Source: Pseudomaricurvus sp033283335
GTDB taxonomy: Bacteria; Pseudomonadota; Gammaproteobacteria; Pseudomonadales; Cellvibrionaceae
Direction: 5' to 3'
NCBI GenBank assembly: GCA_033283335.1
Contig: JAWMQP010000002.1
Coordinates: 744,001 to 808,000 of the forward strand
DNA length: 64,000 bases
A program made the translations under genes and the position numbers. The first letter of the stretch is position 1, and every line of letters starts with the position of its first letter. The notes under the pieces were generated by a model. It was given only the letters and a program-made list of their open reading frames with translations, searched no databases and was not told the DNA's origin. Positions 9,264 to 17,726 of the stretch are shown piece after piece.

Positions 9264-10703
9264 TTAAATTGTATGGGCTATGTCTTGCTCAGGTTGAGGG
9301 TCTTGCTCAGGTTGAGGGTCTTGCTCAGGTTGAGCCGCGTTTTGCAATCCTTCGATGGTAACGTTTCTTACCACCAGATAACTCATCACCACCATCAAGG
9401 CCTGCAATACAAAGATCAGTGCGAAGGCCAGATTGGCTGAAAACCAGGTGCTCTCCACCAACAGGGTGTAAAGCACACCACTGACCGTAAAGGACAGGAA
9501 CAAACCAATCACCTGTGCCAGGCTCCACAACCCCAGGTATTTACTCTCCTGGCCCTCCACCGTCATATCCGCCATAAAGCTGATGGAAGGAAACACCAGC
9601 AACCCTAGAGAGAACGCACTGAAACAATAGAAGACGTTAAACAGCGTCAGGTTTTGCAACCAGGAAGCCCAAGCCAGTAAGGCAAAGCCTAAAATTGACA
9701 GCGATGCACCCACCACCATCAAACGCTTGCCAAAATCAAATGGCAGAGTTTTTTCGTTTTCCGTTGACTCCCCTGCCGCCTGCTTGGCAGCAATGCGCTT
9801 TTTGGCTGTGACTCCCACAAAAATACCGCAGGCGGCCATCCCCAGGGTTTGAATACCATTGTAAAAACGCTGGTAGATGGTGGACTCGCCCGCCGCCAGG
9901 CCAAACAAATCATCGGCCCACAATTCCTGCAGCATGTCTTGTAAGAACACTGATAACAGGGAAAAGATAATGAATACAAAGAACAGCATGGCATGTCGGT
10001 TGTAACTCAACACCGCCATAGACTCCTTCATCGGTTCCAGCAATTTTACCGGCTTAGGCGGGTTGTTCTTAATCGCCTGCAACTGCTCTGCATTCAAGGG
10101 AGTTTCCAATTTAACCAGGCCCAGGAATGTAATTCCCAACATCACAAAAGGCGTCAGGTTATAGAGATCCTGCATGGCCTCGATACTGTACACAGGCATC
10201 AGCAAACCAAACACCCAGGCCCACCCAGCCATGGCCAACGCCTGTACGGTCCAGGTTAAGGTGACCACCCGTGAACGACTCTCTTTGGTAGTGACATCAT
10301 TCAACAGGTCCAGGAACACATTGGCCTGCATGGCGATACAAATACCAAAGGCGCAAAACAGCAGCAGGCAATACACATACGCCAGAGAGCTGCCAGCCTG
10401 CATGTCCACCAGTACTCCGGGCATCAAGGGAAAGGCGCAGCCGCCGAGCAAGGTACCCAACAGCATATAAGGCGTGCGGCGGTAACCCAAAATCGGCCAG
10501 CGTTCGCATATACGTCCGATCACAGGCTGAATCGGACCGAACAGGGTATAAACACCTATCAGCACGGAAATAATGGCTGCGGGCAGTCCCATTTCGATGA
10601 TTGCCACCCGGTTAAAGCTGGTAACCACCATGCAAAAGCTCCAAGCAATGGCGATCTTTTGCAGGGTAAATTGTAGTTTTGCCTGACCTTCACTGACTTT
10701 CAT
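9264..10703 (-). CDS. PucC/BCD-family major facilitator (second of a pair)
   Basis: This is a 479-residue, roughly 12-span membrane protein. The N-terminal region (FNRVAIIEMGLPAAIISVL followed by RRTPYMLLGTLLGG) resembles the PucC/LhaA/BCD branch of the major facilitator superfamily. Those proteins assemble light-harvesting complexes or handle bacteriochlorophyll in phototrophs, yet no photosynthesis gene is seen here. The C-terminus ends in a short proline-rich repeat (PEQDPQ) encoded by an 18-bp direct repeat. It lies 36 bp downstream of a homologous transporter in the same operon; the two may form a heteromer or carry different pigments. Confidence 0.8.
   Translation of the reverse strand: MKVSEGQAKLQFTLQKIAIAWSFCMVVTSFNRVAIIEMGLPAAIISVLIGVYTLFGPIQPVIGRICERWPILGYRRTPYMLLGTLLGGCAFPLMPGVLVDMQAGSSLAYVYCLLLFCAFGICIAMQANVFLDLLNDVTTKESRSRVVTLTWTVQALAMAGWAWVFGLLMPVYSIEAMQDLYNLTPFVMLGITFLGLVKLETPLNAEQLQAIKNNPPKPVKLLEPMKESMAVLSYNRHAMLFFVFIIFSLLSVFLQDMLQELWADDLFGLAAGESTIYQRFYNGIQTLGMAACGIFVGVTAKKRIAAKQAAGESTENEKTLPFDFGKRLMVVGASLSILGFALLAWASWLQNLTLFNVFYCFSAFSLGLLVFPSISFMADMTVEGQESKYLGLWSLAQVIGLFLSFTVSGVLYTLLVESTWFSANLAFALIFVLQALMVVMSYLVVRNVTIEGLQNAAQPEQDPQPEQDPQPEQDIAHTI
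9283..9335 (-). repeat. 18-bp in-frame direct repeat in the transporter C-terminus
   Basis: Three tandem copies of an 18-bp unit (TCTTGCTCAGGTTGAGGG on the + strand, the last truncated) begin at 9283, 9301 and 9319. They encode the PEQDPQ repeats at the cytoplasmic tail of the PucC-like protein. Copy number could vary between strains without a frameshift. Confidence 0.8.
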
Positions 10704-10739
10704 TATTGTGAATCTCCTGTGTTAATCAGTATCCGAAAT

Positions 10740-12113
10740 TTAACCAAGATCGGCTGCTATGGCATTTCTGAGGCCGTCTTTGCTGATGGCTTTGTGGAAG
10801 CTTTCGACTTTCACCTGCCATAAAAACACCAGGCTGAGTAAACTGATGCCGCCTTCCAGCACAAAGATAAAAGCGAAGCCTTTAGTGGCACTAAACCAAC
10901 CACTTTCAATCAAAGAGGTCACCAGTTGTCCACCAGCTATGGACGCCAGACCACTGGCAAAAGCGATGGCCAGGCCCCACAGACCGATATAGGCACCACG
11001 CTCATTATCAGTGGTGAATTCCATCATGCTGGTCAAGGTACCCACCAAGGCAAAGCCATTAAAAAATCCCATGCCAATCAAGGAGACGTGGACAATGGAT
11101 GGCGAAGCCAGGTAAGCCCCATAGGCCAGAAAAAACATGGACAAACCGATGCCGGTAATACCAAAGCTGATGGCGGCGATTTTGGAAATACCGCCTTTAA
11201 ACACCAGAAAGCCCATCATGAACATACCGACAATGGCACCACCGCCCCAGATTTGTTGAAAGCGACCGGTTTCGCCTACTGTCATGTTCAATACTTCAGC
11301 CCCAAAGACTTCCAAAATATTGTCTTGCAGGCTGTAGCCGAACATAAACAGGAAGATGAAGATAAAGAAGTTGCGTACCGTGCTGTTACGCACCACATCG
11401 ATGGCAAAATCTTTTAACGAACCATGCTCTTCCACTTCCAGCTTGCCACCTGCGTGGATACTTTCACCGGGTTTAACTCTGGGTTCAACGCCAATCAGCC
11501 CCAGCAGCGTAATGATACCCACCACGGGAACCGACAGGAGATACAGGGAACGCATCGTCTGTTCGTTGTATTCCGGCATATATCCACGAATGAATTGCAG
11601 CGACAGGATCATACCGAGAATCAACATGGTCCAGATCAGCGCAGTCACCAGTCCACGACTGCGTTCAGGTATGACTTCCGCGACTAGCGCCAAGTGATTG
11701 GCCCCCGCCATGGCGAAGCCAATGCCAAAAAATACCAGCACGGTGAATGCTGCTATATAGGTGGCATAGGGAAAGCTGAGAAAGTAAAACTCATGCGGCG
11801 TTTGTGACATGGGCACAACGATGTAGGGCAAGGCCGCCACCGCCACGGCCGAGATAAGCATTCCAATCAGCACATAGGGGGTACGGTGCAAGCCAAACAT
11901 GGGTACCCGATCCGCAATTCGTCCATAAATTACCTGAAACGGTGACAGAAAGTGATACAACCCCAACAGGGTTGTAATCACAACAGCAGTGATCCCCAAC
12001 TCATAAATTGCAATACGATTGAAGTTACTGGTCAACAGGGCAAACAACCAACCGGCAGCGGCCCTGGGCAATGTTAATTGAAACGCTCTGACGAAGAGTA
12101 ACAACTTATCCAT
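10740..12113 (-). CDS. PucC/BCD-family major facilitator (first of a pair)
   Basis: A 457-residue, roughly 12-span transporter with the same family hallmarks as its neighbour: FNRIAIYELGITAVVITTLL near residue 31, the loop YGRIADRVPMFGLHRTPYVLIG near 65-85, and long hydrophobic segments throughout. The BCD family is named for bacteriochlorophyll delivery. In a non-phototroph the likeliest ligand is a related cyclic tetrapyrrole, moved across or held at the inner membrane. It follows the methyltransferase gene by 37 bp and precedes the second paralogue by 36 bp, forming a three-gene operon. Substrate assignment is inference. Confidence 0.8.
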   Translation of the reverse strand: MDKLLLFVRAFQLTLPRAAAGWLFALLTSNFNRIAIYELGITAVVITTLLGLYHFLSPFQVIYGRIADRVPMFGLHRTPYVLIGMLISAVAVAALPYIVVPMSQTPHEFYFLSFPYATYIAAFTVLVFFGIGFAMAGANHLALVAEVIPERSRGLVTALIWTMLILGMILSLQFIRGYMPEYNEQTMRSLYLLSVPVVGIITLLGLIGVEPRVKPGESIHAGGKLEVEEHGSLKDFAIDVVRNSTVRNFFIFIFLFMFGYSLQDNILEVFGAEVLNMTVGETGRFQQIWGGGAIVGMFMMGFLVFKGGISKIAAISFGITGIGLSMFFLAYGAYLASPSIVHVSLIGMGFFNGFALVGTLTSMMEFTTDNERGAYIGLWGLAIAFASGLASIAGGQLVTSLIESGWFSATKGFAFIFVLEGGISLLSLVFLWQVKVESFHKAISKDGLRNAIAADLG

Positions 12114-12150
12114 AGGATGTACCTTCTGTAGCTAATGAGAAACGAGCGCC

Positions 12151-12957
12151 TTAACCTTTCTGCCCAATGCCAGAAATGGGATAGACATGGAATTCCCACT
12201 TAACATCTTCCACCGCATCCAGATCCGCAATATTCTCTTGCGCCCAGGGACGCAGCTTTGCCATCAACGCGTCAATCACATCACGACTCAAACTCCAGGT
12301 TTCGTTATGAACACCATCTTCCATGCGCTGCAGAATTTCATTCGCGGAAACCTTTTCAATCCAGGTGCTGGCCACAACCGGTCGAGTCATCGAGCCTCCC
12401 ATCGCTTGAATTTCTTGAAATAATGCTGGGCCAGCAGCATCTGTGGGTTTCATTTCCGGAGCGATATCCACAGTAAAGTAACGCGACATACTGCGTAGAA
12501 TTCCTGCACAAGACTCTTCATCCAGTACGTCACGTCCAATCAGAAACAAACCTTCAGGCTTTAATACGCGCGCCGCTTCCTTCAAGGCATCACGCCACAT
12601 TTCGATCTGGTGAAGCACATTGGTGGTAATAATTGCATCAAAGGTATTGCTGGCAAACGGTGTTTGCAAAACTGTTCCTACGGCCTGGCGCGCAGCAATA
12701 TGGCGGTCTTCGGCAAGCTTTTTCGATGCTTTGAGCATATGGTGCTCAATGTCTACGGCAATCATATTTGTGTGTGCCGCAATGGGTACAGAAATACGCC
12801 CTGCACCACCACCAAAGTCCATCATGGTCGCACCATCACCAACTAGCTCAGCGATGCTTTTACCCAGAGCCTGGGCAGCCTCTAAAGGAATGTTGTTGAT
12901 GTCGTTGTAAATAGCGGCTACTTCGACGTAGGACATTTCGTTATACGCTTTACTCAT
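12151..12957 (-). CDS. Class I SAM-dependent methyltransferase (UbiE-like fold)
   Basis: The frame opens at a TTG at 12981, but ATG 12957 is preceded by GGGAG at good spacing. The 268-residue protein shows the SAM-binding motif I MMDFGGGAGRISVPIA, an acidic end of beta-2 (AVDIEHH), a motif II-like stretch (FDAIITTNVLHQI) and post-I/III elements (VLKPEGLFLIGRD). This identifies the Rossmann-like Methyltransf_11 type, but not the substrate. It leads the operon with the two PucC-like transporters, and an FNR-type box lies upstream at 13051-13064. Nearby methyl-cycle genes suggest heavy SAM use. A tetrapyrrole or a product of its breakdown is a plausible substrate. Confidence 0.85.
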   Translation of the reverse strand: MSKAYNEMSYVEVAAIYNDINNIPLEAAQALGKSIAELVGDGATMMDFGGGAGRISVPIAAHTNMIAVDIEHHMLKASKKLAEDRHIAARQAVGTVLQTPFASNTFDAIITTNVLHQIEMWRDALKEAARVLKPEGLFLIGRDVLDEESCAGILRSMSRYFTVDIAPEMKPTDAAGPALFQEIQAMGGSMTRPVVASTWIEKVSANEILQRMEDGVHNETWSLSRDVIDALMAKLRPWAQENIADLDAVEDVKWEFHVYPISGIGQKG

Positions 12958-13050
12958 TACCTGCTCCCAACCATTTGTCAATGTTATGGGTAAACCTTAC
13001 CCCATACACACCCGCATCTATATTGAAATTTTTTGATATAGATGCGTTTA

Positions 13051-13064
13051 TTGACAAATATCAA
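13051..13064 (-). promoter_or_regulatory. FNR-type box for the methyltransferase-transporter operon
   Basis: TTGAC-AAAT-ATCAA is a near-perfect dyad that ends immediately before the stop codon of the reductase gene at 13065. It lies about 100 bp upstream of the methyltransferase ATG at 12957. A possible -10 (TATAGA on the minus strand) is somewhat far away, so promoter geometry is uncertain. Confidence 0.6.
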
Positions 13065-13883
13065 TCAGTTGGTGGCTAGAGCTTGCGCTTCATAGTCGGA
13101 GAACAGGTCTCGCTTATTAAAGCCAGCCGTCAGAAAACGCCAAAACGCTTTACCTGTGGTTAACCAAGCGACGGTATCCCCCGATTTTTTACTGGCGAGC
13201 ACCCCCTCTACCAGATACGGTGTAACGGTTTCGACCCGATCCCCAAGGATATTGAGAATTTTCTTGGTTTTTTGCCATTCCGGTGACGTCAGATCATAAT
13301 CCCCTACCAACAGGTCAGTAACTACGATGCCAGGACTTAACCGAGACACCTGCACATTGCTGTCTTTGATCTCTTTCTGCAAAGCGAGATTAACATAGTG
13401 GACCGCACGCTTGGTCGCCCCATAGGGCACCATACCAATACCCATCTGCCCCGTACTGCCAAATCCCTCCATGTTCCAGATCTGACCATGACCTTGTTTC
13501 TGCATCGCAGCCAGCACCACCTTGTTAGCCAATAACAAACCACCCAGATTGGTGTGCACAATTCGCATCAGATCGTCTGCCGATTGGTCTGCCAGTGGTT
13601 TCCGCTCAACGCTGATGCCGGCGTTGTTAATCCAGATATCAACCCCGCCCAAAGTCTCTACAGCATGATCCCACAATGCCTGTAAATCATTAGCATTGGT
13701 AATTTCGCAAGCTTTACCGGTTACTTTGTCCTTTCCATAAACCGCTTGTAATTGCTCACACACCTCATCAACAGCGGATTGACTGCGTCCACTGATAACC
13801 ACCGAGCAATCTCGCTTTAGAAAATCTTCTGCCAAGCCCTTGCCAATGCCTCGAGTGCTTCCGGTAATCACAACTTTTTTCAC
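13065..13883 (-). CDS. NYC1/NOL-like short-chain reductase (chlorophyll b reductase type)
   Basis: This is a 272-residue classical SDR. The cofactor loop TGSTRGIG is at 7-14, NNAG at 86-89, and the catalytic Tyr154 and Lys158 lie in YGATKRA. Beyond generic SDR motifs it shares with plant chlorophyll b reductases (NOL/NYC1) the stretches DIWINNAG, YGATKR, LSPGIVVTDLL and a C-terminal FLTGxK-like segment (RFLTAGFNKR), recalled from the Arabidopsis NOL sequence. Those enzymes reduce the 7-formyl of chlorophyll b to hydroxymethyl. Here it would act in the cytosol on an imported pigment derivative. It is a single gene between a terminator and the methyltransferase operon. Specificity is inference. 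Confidence 0.75.
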   Translation of the reverse strand: MKKVVITGSTRGIGKGLAEDFLKRDCSVVISGRSQSAVDEVCEQLQAVYGKDKVTGKACEITNANDLQALWDHAVETLGGVDIWINNAGISVERKPLADQSADDLMRIVHTNLGGLLLANKVVLAAMQKQGHGQIWNMEGFGSTGQMGIGMVPYGATKRAVHYVNLALQKEIKDSNVQVSRLSPGIVVTDLLVGDYDLTSPEWQKTKKILNILGDRVETVTPYLVEGVLASKKSGDTVAWLTTGKAFWRFLTAGFNKRDLFSDYEAQALATN

Positions 13884-13982
13884 TGTTATAGCCTCAAATC
13901 AGGTGTATTTGGATTTTGGTTTACTGCCTATTGATCGTTACAGACTTACTTAGTGAGTGAACAGTTTTATCTGGGGTAGCTC

Positions 13983-13996
13983 TTGCCAATTGTCAA
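13983..13996 (-). promoter_or_regulatory. FNR-type box upstream of the reductase gene
   Basis: Read on the minus strand it is TTGAC-AATT-GGCAA, with one perfect and one weaker half-site. It lies about 100 bp before the reductase start at 13883. No strong -10 was found at the class II distance. Confidence 0.45.
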
Positions 13997-14023
13997 ATTT
14001 GACCACTCTGCATTTCTTAGTGC

Positions 14024-14050
14024 AAAAAAAACGCGCTCAGAGAGCGCGTT
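14024..14050 (-). terminator. Intrinsic terminator of the Rieske oxygenase gene
   Basis: AACGCGCTC (14030-14038) pairs with GAGCGCGTT (14042-14050) over a 3-nt loop. On the minus strand the stem is followed by a run of eight T (the A-run at 14024-14031). It isolates the Rieske gene from the downstream reductase gene. Confidence 0.92.
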
Positions 14051-14079
14051 TTCAAGGAAAAACCGGTTCGTTGTGCGGG

Positions 14080-15303
14080 TTAGTTACTAACCACTTCTCC
14101 CGCCTCTTTGGTAGCAGCAATCACATCGTGCTCCGAACCTGGCTGAGTGTCAGTGATTTTCACTGCCTGAATAATTGGTGAGACTGCCGGCATGGCATCA
14201 AACACCCAACCTTCCCCTTTCTCAATCGCCTCACGCCTTTCCGGGCACGGTACGGTCAGGACCTTCCTGCCCTGATGACGATCACGCGCGTCTGTATCAA
14301 TTAACCAGCCTTTTTCTTCGATTAATTTGCGACGGGCATTGCGGAAAGTAAACATAAAGCGATCCGACTTGACCGACAACTCATTCACCAGAGTTTCAGG
14401 TAAATAATAAGGGCTGGATTCATTCACAATGGCTGCATCTTCCAACAAGATTTTTTTCAAGCGCTTAACTGAACCTTTGTCAAACAGCTTATGCTTGAAG
14501 AAAGTACGTAATTGGATAGCGAAAGTACGGGTAGTGTGTTCGTCAACAGGGGTATTGGCATCGAACATCAAAATTTGCCAGCCTGGCTTAAGATCAATCT
14601 GGATCCGTACTGTCATACCGGGCAAATACCAAGTGGGGTGCACTCTGGTTTCCTGCTTGTCTTTACGAATCGACTTACGCCAATTAAACATGCCCCCTTT
14701 CAGTTCAGGTGGGTACATAACGTTCGAGGAAGTTGCCCACCACTCATGTCGATCAATCTTTTCGATAAAGTTTTTATCTGCGGCATCTGGATAGCCAAAC
14801 TCGGGATGCACAAAGGACGCGTGCGCAATGTCAATGCCGTTTTCCACTACACGCGCGGCTTCAGCATTCCAAACGTATTCGGAGTCTACGGCTCGCCATG
14901 CGGGATCGCCAAATTCTGGAAAGGGAGGAATTGGGTAGCGTTCTTCCTCAGGAAGATCACCCATAAAAATCCACACCATTCCATAATGTTCTTCTACTGG
15001 ATAAGAGTCGATTTTAAAGCGTTCGGGGATTTTAAATTCAGGTCCTTCGGAAGGAATCTTTTTACACTTTCCTCCTTCTCCATATTCCCAGCCATGGTAA
15101 GGACATACCACACAATCCCGCTTCTCATTCAACCAGCCACCAGCCAGTGATCCACCCCGGTGCAGGCAAACATCAGCCAAGCATTTCACTTTGCCTTCGG
15201 CATCGCGGAATAACACCAGATTTTGACCCAGGATCTTGGTTTTTACGGGCTTGTCTTGAACATTTCTGGACCACTCGCCCACATACCACAGATTCATTAA
15301 CAC
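14080..15303 (-). CDS. Rieske non-heme iron oxygenase, PAO/CAO/VanA-like
   Basis: This is the terminal oxygenase of a Rieske monooxygenase. The 407-residue protein has the [2Fe-2S] ligands Cys46/His48 (CLH) and Cys67/His70 (CPYH), and the mononuclear iron site Asp158, His161, His166 in NGIDIAHASFVHPE. The segment CPYHGWEY followed by GKCKKIPS resembles chlorophyllide a oxygenase and pheophorbide a oxygenase, but aromatic O-demethylases such as VanA share much of this. The start is GTG 15303, eight bases after GGAGG. No dedicated reductase is adjacent, so a general ferredoxin must donate electrons. Context (RCCR-like, NOL-like, PucC-like genes) favours ring opening or oxidation of a chlorin. 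Confidence 0.9.
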   Translation of the reverse strand: MLMNLWYVGEWSRNVQDKPVKTKILGQNLVLFRDAEGKVKCLADVCLHRGGSLAGGWLNEKRDCVVCPYHGWEYGEGGKCKKIPSEGPEFKIPERFKIDSYPVEEHYGMVWIFMGDLPEEERYPIPPFPEFGDPAWRAVDSEYVWNAEAARVVENGIDIAHASFVHPEFGYPDAADKNFIEKIDRHEWWATSSNVMYPPELKGGMFNWRKSIRKDKQETRVHPTWYLPGMTVRIQIDLKPGWQILMFDANTPVDEHTTRTFAIQLRTFFKHKLFDKGSVKRLKKILLEDAAIVNESSPYYLPETLVNELSVKSDRFMFTFRNARRKLIEEKGWLIDTDARDRHQGRKVLTVPCPERREAIEKGEGWVFDAMPAVSPIIQAVKITDTQPGSEHDVIAATKEAGEVVSN

Positions 15304-15365
15304 GGGTTTTTCCTCCCCACACGATTACGCATTAATCCACACACTTTGTGTGCTCTATTGACACT

Positions 15366-15407
15366 ACTGTAAAACCCAGCTGACTTAAGCATGTTGACAA
15401 TTATCAA
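15366..15407 (-). promoter_or_regulatory. FNR-type box and -10 of the Rieske gene promoter
   Basis: TTGAC-AATT-ATCAA at 15394-15407 is a 9-of-10 match to the FNR/FixK palindrome. On the minus strand a TACAGT -10 element (15371-15366) starts 29.5 bp from the box centre. That is the class II arrangement (box near -41.5) in which the regulator replaces a -35 element. Confidence 0.72.
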
Positions 15408-15802
15408 TAAGTTCAGGTAAGGGTTTTCCTAAAGCTGTTTTCACATTCCAAAGAAAAACGTTTCTAACTCAGAACTCATGTCACAACAAGATTTCTGTGC
15501 CTAGCCGCCATTCCTGCTACTACCAAAGGCTATCTCATAAGCTTTTGTATTGTTGTAGATAACTGATAAACACAAAAGGTACCGACTAAAAGTCATCACT
15601 AGACCGCGCAGTCATCATAAAACCACACGAAGATTCATTAATATTCATTTCAAGCCCTCGACAGGGCCTGCAAATCCAGCAATTTGAACGCTAAACAGGC
15701 TGCAAGCAAGCTCAAATTTTAACCACATTTTCACTAACAAACAGCATGGACAAACGTCTGCCGATTAAGCTAAGCTCGACCCATCGATAACGGTGCTAAT
15801 CA
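15408..15802. other. Divergent intergenic region, Rieske gene / Crp-Fnr regulator
   Basis: About 400 bp without a convincing gene. It must hold the promoter of the regulator gene at 15803, but I could not pick a clear -35/-10 pair or an FNR-type box close to that start, so autoregulation is not supported by sequence. Confidence 0.4.
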
Positions 15803-16495
15803 ATGCTTGAAACACAAATACCGCTACCAGCGGAAACTTTTTTTCACTCCCGCTTTTTCCGAGGCATCAATGCCGAGGAACTGCAACCACTAGCCCAAAT
15901 CTGCACACGCAAACAAATTCCTGCCGGTACGTGCCTGGTCCGTCAGCACAGTCCGGCAACTCATGTATTCACCGTCATCAGCGGGGCCCTGATGCTGGAA
16001 CGATGTTCCAGCAACGGCAGACGCCAGGTTATTGGCTTCTCCTTTCCCGGAGACACCATCGGCATCACCAGCAATGAAACGTTCGAATACAGTGTCATTG
16101 CCTTGAAAGCGTGCCACTTGCAAGTATTCCTTCGTCAACCTTTCCTTGACATTATCGACAGCAATAACAACCTAAAAAATCGTGCAAGAGTTACCGGGTG
16201 CAATATATTGACCCACACCCTCGATCAATTATTTGCTCTAGGCCAGAAAAAAGCTCACGAACGTCTGTGTTTTCTCTTGCACCAAATCAGCCAGCGCCAG
16301 CCGGGTTCTGACCCGGACACGATCGAGTTGATCATGAACCGCCAAGATATGGCTGACTATCTTGGCTTAACCATAGAAACCGTAAGCCGCGCCTTCACCA
16401 AACTCAGAAGCATGGGCATCATCAACGTCGAATCGGCACATAGAGTCAGAATTCTTGATCGGCCACTACTGGAAGAAATGGCCAGTTCACAGTAA
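15803..16495 (+). CDS. Crp/Fnr-family transcriptional regulator, probable island regulator
   Basis: A 230-residue regulator with an N-terminal cyclic-nucleotide-type beta-barrel (about 15-125), a long dimer helix and a C-terminal winged helix-turn-helix (about 175-225). The recognition helix reads ETVSR (192-196), the E-xx-SR pattern that in FNR and FixK reads TTGAT/C half-sites. Ten boxes of that type lie around it. The clustered N-terminal cysteines that hold the FNR iron-sulfur cluster are absent; scattered Cys at 34, 44, 68, 104, 133 and 156 remain. It is therefore unlikely to be a simple oxygen sensor and could respond to a ligand such as a tetrapyrrole, redox state or another signal. 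Confidence 0.88.
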   Translation: MLETQIPLPAETFFHSRFFRGINAEELQPLAQICTRKQIPAGTCLVRQHSPATHVFTVISGALMLERCSSNGRRQVIGFSFPGDTIGITSNETFEYSVIALKACHLQVFLRQPFLDIIDSNNNLKNRARVTGCNILTHTLDQLFALGQKKAHERLCFLLHQISQRQPGSDPDTIELIMNRQDMADYLGLTIETVSRAFTKLRSMGIINVESAHRVRILDRPLLEEMASSQ

Positions 16496-16503
16496 CGCTC
16501 AAC

Positions 16504-17535
16504 TCAAGTGTGACTATTCGAACCGCCTCGCCAGCGTGAATATAACGCTAATATACCCCATGCCAGAAGTGCTACAATCAACACCAGGCTATATTCCCCA
16601 AAGGGTATTCTCAATGGGATCATCCAGTTGATCGTCCCATTTAATATGAGCGCAGTTACCACACTCAGGTAAAGCGTGATGATCATGGTAATAGCCCGTC
16701 GTGATAAGCCAAGACCGTGAATCTGAGTCACTACCAGCAATGTGAAAAAACCGGTGAAAAACATCGCCACCGCAGTCAGCCCTTGAGATGGGGACTGAAA
16801 GGCCACTACCGTGCCATGCACCAACACATAGACCTCCAGGAAAAATGTCCAATAGCGGTTGCGATGGGATCGGGTGAACATCAGGCTACCCTGCAATAAC
16901 AAGGCAAACAGATAGAAGAACCCCAGCAAGTGCCCTTCGGTCAACTCAATCGGGTGGTACCAGAAGGTGTACAGTATGGCCCAGGAAAAATAGTAGCCAT
17001 GGTAACGACGAAAGCAGGTCACTACCGCCTGTTTGATGGGTACCCGCTTGCCAAACAGCAGCCCCCGGCGGGGGTTTTCCATAATCATGATGATTACCAG
17101 CATAAAAATCACCGCAAATTGCGATGACCAGACTGATACCGTCTGTGCCAGACCATCATAAAATAACTTGGTTTGAACTATGTGAAGGCCGATAAAGGCA
17201 GCATTCCCACCAAGGGCCAACACATTGATCCGGTTCAGCCCGGAAACATAGGTGATGGTCCCTTGATCCCGCAGCTGTCGCGCCCGGTAAATAATCCACC
17301 AATGAAACAGTTGATGAGCCGCGTAGCCTCCCCATGCCGTTATGAAGCCCCAAGGAGTCGATTCCGGTAACTGCCAGTAATACCAACTTTTCCCCTGATC
17401 CTGCAGGAAGACGATATGGTCGCTGTAGGGACCCAGAGCAATGGATACACCCAACAAGACAAAACAGGCAACAACCCCCCAAGCAAGTCGAAATGGGTAT
17501 TGTTTGTTTTCCGCCAACCATGCATTGAGCTTCAT
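16504..17535 (-). CDS. Uncharacterised multi-pass membrane protein, histidine-rich
   Basis: I do not recognise the family. The 343-residue protein has about nine or ten hydrophobic spans and unusually many aromatic residues and histidines at span edges (AAHQLFHWW, GLHIVQ, RYHGYYFSW, WYHPIELTEGH, VLVHGT). This could mark a heme- or metal-binding membrane protein, but no known ligand motif is complete. It is convergent with the Crp/Fnr gene (8 bp between stop codons) and lies 191 bp after the nitrilase-like gene on the same strand. A role in electron delivery or transport for the island is speculative. Confidence 0.65.
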   Translation of the reverse strand: MKLNAWLAENKQYPFRLAWGVVACFVLLGVSIALGPYSDHIVFLQDQGKSWYYWQLPESTPWGFITAWGGYAAHQLFHWWIIYRARQLRDQGTITYVSGLNRINVLALGGNAAFIGLHIVQTKLFYDGLAQTVSVWSSQFAVIFMLVIIMIMENPRRGLLFGKRVPIKQAVVTCFRRYHGYYFSWAILYTFWYHPIELTEGHLLGFFYLFALLLQGSLMFTRSHRNRYWTFFLEVYVLVHGTVVAFQSPSQGLTAVAMFFTGFFTLLVVTQIHGLGLSRRAITMIITLYLSVVTALILNGTINWMIPLRIPFGEYSLVLIVALLAWGILALYSRWRGGSNSHT

Positions 17536-17726
17536 GTAAGCACCTTGATAGCTTCCAAAATTGCTTGTTTAAATTCCCGTACCCATCGCTTCCACCAAAC
17601 TCCTGCAGACACCTGTTTCACTGCCTAACCTGTAAACTCAAGCCCCCAAAGCCATTGCGTTAGCCCCTGGTTTCCAATATATACGGGTAGAGCAGGCTGT
17701 TTAGATCAGTGTATTGACTATTTTTC

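Noticed and set aside
9264..12113. Photosynthesis gene cluster, suggested by the PucC-like proteins
   Set aside because: No puf, puh, bch or crt genes are seen in the window, and the neighbours look catabolic.
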